Below are positions 61,751 through 64,000 of a DNA stretch of 64,000 nt, one piece after another (position 1 is the stretch's first letter; each line of letters opens with the position of its first letter). This DNA comes from Fusarium oxysporum f. sp. lycopersici 4287 (taxonomy: Eukaryota > Ascomycota > Sordariomycetes > Hypocreales > Nectriaceae), in NCBI RefSeq assembly GCF_000149955.1, contig NC_030988.1, positions 2,132,109-2,196,108 on the forward strand, in the 5' to 3' direction. Both the position numbers and the translations under genes were made by a program. Under the pieces are notes generated by a model that was not told where the DNA came from, did no database searches, and saw nothing but the letters and a program-made list of their open reading frames with translations.

Positions 61751-64000
61751 ATGTCGATCAAAGATCACAATCTCACCTTGCTTAACTCCCGCGAGGACTG
61801 GACCAACTGGATCAACTCTATTGAGGATCTTGCTGTGCGCAATGACGTCTGGAGCTACTGTGATCCAGAAGGGATTGAAAACTTAGTCTTAACGGCGACC
61901 AAACCATCGGACTCAGCAAGCAAGGACACGATCCAGAAATATCACAGCCTCCAGGCTATCTATGATAGCGAAAGGAAGAAATACGACAAGGTCTCTGATC
62001 GCATTGACCTCACAGTGTGTCAGGAGTTCAAGCAGCACTACCTCGGAATCCATGATGTCCGCGGCAAACTTATTGCGCTGGCTGATAGCATCCAACCCAC
62101 TGCGAAAGACCAGAAGCAGAATGTTAGGACTGAGTTTGAAAAGCTTAAGAAGGGCCTTAGCAACACCAGTCTCGATAAATGGCTCAGCCGCTGGCCTGCT
62201 CTCGTTAACAACGCTAAACGTTACAAGATAGAGAACCTCAGCGAGTCGCAGATCTGTGATGCATTCATTGAATCATCTCGCGAAGTAAACCCACCGTTCT
62301 ACAACTACATGAAGTCCAAGGAAGCTCAGGTTGAAAGCGAGAAAAACCTCGTCAAGGAGGCTGCAAAAACCATGGAGAAGATCTCAAATGCGTTTCTCAC
62401 TGCGCTCAACGAGATTAATCCCGACCATGCCAGTAGCGGTTCCGCCACTGTCGCAAGTTTGACTGATTCTGAAGAGGAAGAAAACGGTGAAGATGACGAT
62501 GTCACCATTGTTCAGAAAGCTCAGAATACAGTAAATAGAGCACTCAAGACCTTCCGCAAACTCAGTCCAACCCTCTCCGAGAAGAAGATTACTATCGGAT
62601 TCTGTATTAAGCAGTTCAGGACAATGGCACCACCAAAGGAAAAAGCTATTAGAGGACGAGCAGCCCACGCCACTCTTCAAGGAAGAAAGCATAGCAATGA
62701 TTCAGATTCGCAGAACGAAGAGGATCAGCCGCAACAGAAAAGACAGCGGACGGGGCATCCATCCTCGAACATGGGTTTCCGAAATTGCGTCTGCGGCATG
62801 TCCCACAAGTACACTGAGTGTTATTATCTTAATCCTTCGGGTGCGCCAGAGGGATGGACACCAATCGTTCAAATACAGTCGAAAATCATCACTACAGTCA
62901 AGGGAAGCAAACGCCTTAAAGAAAACATCGAAAGGAACCTCAAGAGAAGCAATATTGACTTGCCTAAGTTCTGGCCGTCAGATATTACAAAGAATCAACC
63001 CAAGCATCTAGCAGAGGACGAGACTTCAAGCACAGATAAATTTCTATCCAAATCAAGAGCCGCATTTGTTACGTCAAGGTTTGCGTTTGGCACAACCGCA
63101 AAAGACGAGTACGGTGATTGTTTCCGACTTGACAATTGTGCGGATACACATGTCTGCAATGACCTGTCTCGCTTCACTAATTACACACCACTCGATGATG
63201 AAACCATAGAGTTTGGCAACTCAGGCACGCACCTCACAGGCATAGGAAATGTCACGGTCCATGTCGACACTCCAACAGGCGCAGGTCTAATTCAACTCGA
63301 GAACGTTGCTTATGTCCCTGGATTCCATTGGAACCTCATCAATACGCACTCTCTCGAACAACAAGGACTTTATTTCAATACGAGGACTTGTTGGATGGAA
63401 TATTCAGATGGATCAAATGCCTTTAAAGTAACTAAACATGGTGCTTTTCGAGTCGCCGAATCCCACATCAAGGACATTATATTCAGGGCTCAATCTCATA
63501 AAGAGGCAGCGCAATCCTTTGCAATGGCTACTAAATCGAGAACGCCTCAAGTTGCGACAGCTTCTATGGATACCTGGCATGCAAGGCTAGGCCATATTCG
63601 AAAGGAGGCTCTTGAACACATGCCTCAAGCAGTCGAGGGAGTCGCACTCGGGACTCGCAACTTCGAACGAAAGTCGGAACTCTGTCCTGAATGTCAACTC
63701 GGACAAGCGTATCAACAAATCTCCCGCATACCACCGTGGAGAGGATCTTACCCCTTCGAGAAGATACACCTTGATCTTATCGACATGGAGGAAGCATTCA
63801 ACGCTGACTCCTGGGTCGCTCATTTCTATTGCGACTACTCAGCTTACCATATCACCTTTAACCTCCCAAACAAGAATCAAGATGAACTTCTTTCTATAAC
63901 ACAAGAGTTTCTAGCCATTACAAATGACAACTGGGGTTTCACTACGCGATACATCCAATCGGATGGCGAAAAGGGTCTGGGAAAGAGATGGAAGTATTTC
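61751..64000 (+). CDS. Copia gag-pol polyprotein, partial (open at window end)
   Basis: An uninterrupted frame from ATG 61751 for 750 codons. Gag begins MSIKDHNLTLLNSREDWTNW, and a Lys/Glu linker follows. A short Cys/His cluster (CVCGMSHKYTECYYLNPSG) stands where the nucleocapsid knuckle is expected. The aspartic protease region contains FRLDNCADTHVCNDLSRFTN; its catalytic motif reads D-N-C-A-D. The GAG-pre-integrase zinc segment is WHARLGHIRKEALEHMP with CPECQLGQ, and the integrase core begins PFEKIHLDLIDMEEA and reaches YIQSDGEKGLG. Reverse transcriptase and RNase H would follow outside. No stop codon is seen, so this copy could be young. An alternative ATG at 61741 is in another frame and stops after 14 codons. 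Confidence 0.88.
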   Translation, partial: MSIKDHNLTLLNSREDWTNWINSIEDLAVRNDVWSYCDPEGIENLVLTATKPSDSASKDTIQKYHSLQAIYDSERKKYDKVSDRIDLTVCQEFKQHYLGIHDVRGKLIALADSIQPTAKDQKQNVRTEFEKLKKGLSNTSLDKWLSRWPALVNNAKRYKIENLSESQICDAFIESSREVNPPFYNYMKSKEAQVESEKNLVKEAAKTMEKISNAFLTALNEINPDHASSGSATVASLTDSEEEENGEDDDVTIVQKAQNTVNRALKTFRKLSPTLSEKKITIGFCIKQFRTMAPPKEKAIRGRAAHATLQGRKHSNDSDSQNEEDQPQQKRQRTGHPSSNMGFRNCVCGMSHKYTECYYLNPSGAPEGWTPIVQIQSKIITTVKGSKRLKENIERNLKRSNIDLPKFWPSDITKNQPKHLAEDETSSTDKFLSKSRAAFVTSRFAFGTTAKDEYGDCFRLDNCADTHVCNDLSRFTNYTPLDDETIEFGNSGTHLTGIGNVTVHVDTPTGAGLIQLENVAYVPGFHWNLINTHSLEQQGLYFNTRTCWMEYSDGSNAFKVTKHGAFRVAESHIKDIIFRAQSHKEAAQSFAMATKSRTPQVATASMDTWHARLGHIRKEALEHMPQAVEGVALGTRNFERKSELCPECQLGQAYQQISRIPPWRGSYPFEKIHLDLIDMEEAFNADSWVAHFYCDYSAYHITFNLPNKNQDELLSITQEFLAITNDNWGFTTRYIQSDGEKGLGKRWKYF

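Larger units (their letters stand above)
60987..64000 (+). mobile_element. Copia-type LTR retrotransposon, 5' part
   Basis: The proposed 5' LTR, a primer-binding site, an untranslated leader and an open gag-pol run to the window end. The 3' LTR must lie beyond 64000. Confidence 0.8.

Noticed and set aside
62384..62692. Minus-strand frame opposite Copia gag
   Set aside because: Antisense of the acidic gag linker, giving a low-complexity Ser/Leu protein without independent support.
1..64000. CRISPR array, bacterial operon or phage
   Set aside because: No spaced direct repeats of CRISPR type; genes are spliced and fungal throughout.

Overview
This window looks like an accessory, transposon-rich stretch of a filamentous ascomycete (Pezizomycotina) genome. 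Genes carry short (about 45-80 nt) GT-AG introns with CTAAC/CTGAC-like branch sites. The gene content is typically fungal: Zn(II)2Cys6 regulators, a bZIP regulator, a Flo8/SomA-type LisH protein, an HSP30-type chaperone, a fungal peptidylarginine deiminase and a small secreted Cys-rich protein. The transposons are fungal pogo/Fot1, hAT, Helitron, Copia and LINE types. I cannot fix the genus. Two runs of N (18760-18859 and 26658-26854) mark assembly gaps.

Layout. 1-5.5 kb: the coding part of a Helitron whose Rep and helicase halves lie in different frames, followed by a conserved fungal protein on the minus strand. 6.7-12.7 kb: host-type genes (peptidylarginine deiminase, Zn2Cys6 factor, a DUF7587-like protein with a possible ADP-ribosyltransferase-like motif set). 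13.1-15 kb: a complete pogo-type element with 47-bp TIRs and one nonsense codon. 15.8-16.4 kb: a three-exon membrane RING-H2 gene, then a 218-bp tRNA-like/inverted-repeat unit. 17.5-24.9 kb: a Nup98-like nucleoporin that ends right after its self-cleavage site, and a Flo8/SomA-like gene. 25.7-28.3 kb: small heat-shock protein and an effector-like secreted protein. 29-34.4 kb: a pogo-type transposase joined to a full-length hAT element with TIRs and subterminal repeats. 34.4-37.3 kb: first copy of a segmental duplication with a RING-H2 gene broken by a solo LTR, then a lactate-dehydrogenase relic. 37.8-40 kb: a third pogo element sitting just past the stop codon of a PEP synthase gene. 40-45 kb: PEP synthase (minus, one frameshift) and pyruvate decarboxylase (plus), divergent. 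45-49.7 kb: LINE 3' ends, the second copy of the RING-H2 duplication (intact), and a fourth pogo-type element nested in an LTR. 51-60.2 kb: bZIP factor, an unresolved hypothetical locus, a PH-domain protein and a second Zn2Cys6 factor. 61-64 kb: the 5' LTR, primer-binding site and gag-pol start of a Copia element that runs off the window.

Three themes connect the window. (1) A pyruvate node: PEP synthase, pyruvate decarboxylase and a decayed lactate dehydrogenase, all acting on pyruvate, lie within 8.5 kb. (2) A family of about 162-residue membrane-anchored RING-H2 proteins occurs three times, two of them in a diverged duplication 12 kb apart. (3) Decay of transposons by C-to-T type nonsense changes: three of the four pogo transposases carry TGA where CGA is seen or expected, consistent with repeat-induced point mutation or methylcytosine deamination. 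Exon joins given here were read by eye from splice motifs and protein continuity and have no transcript support.
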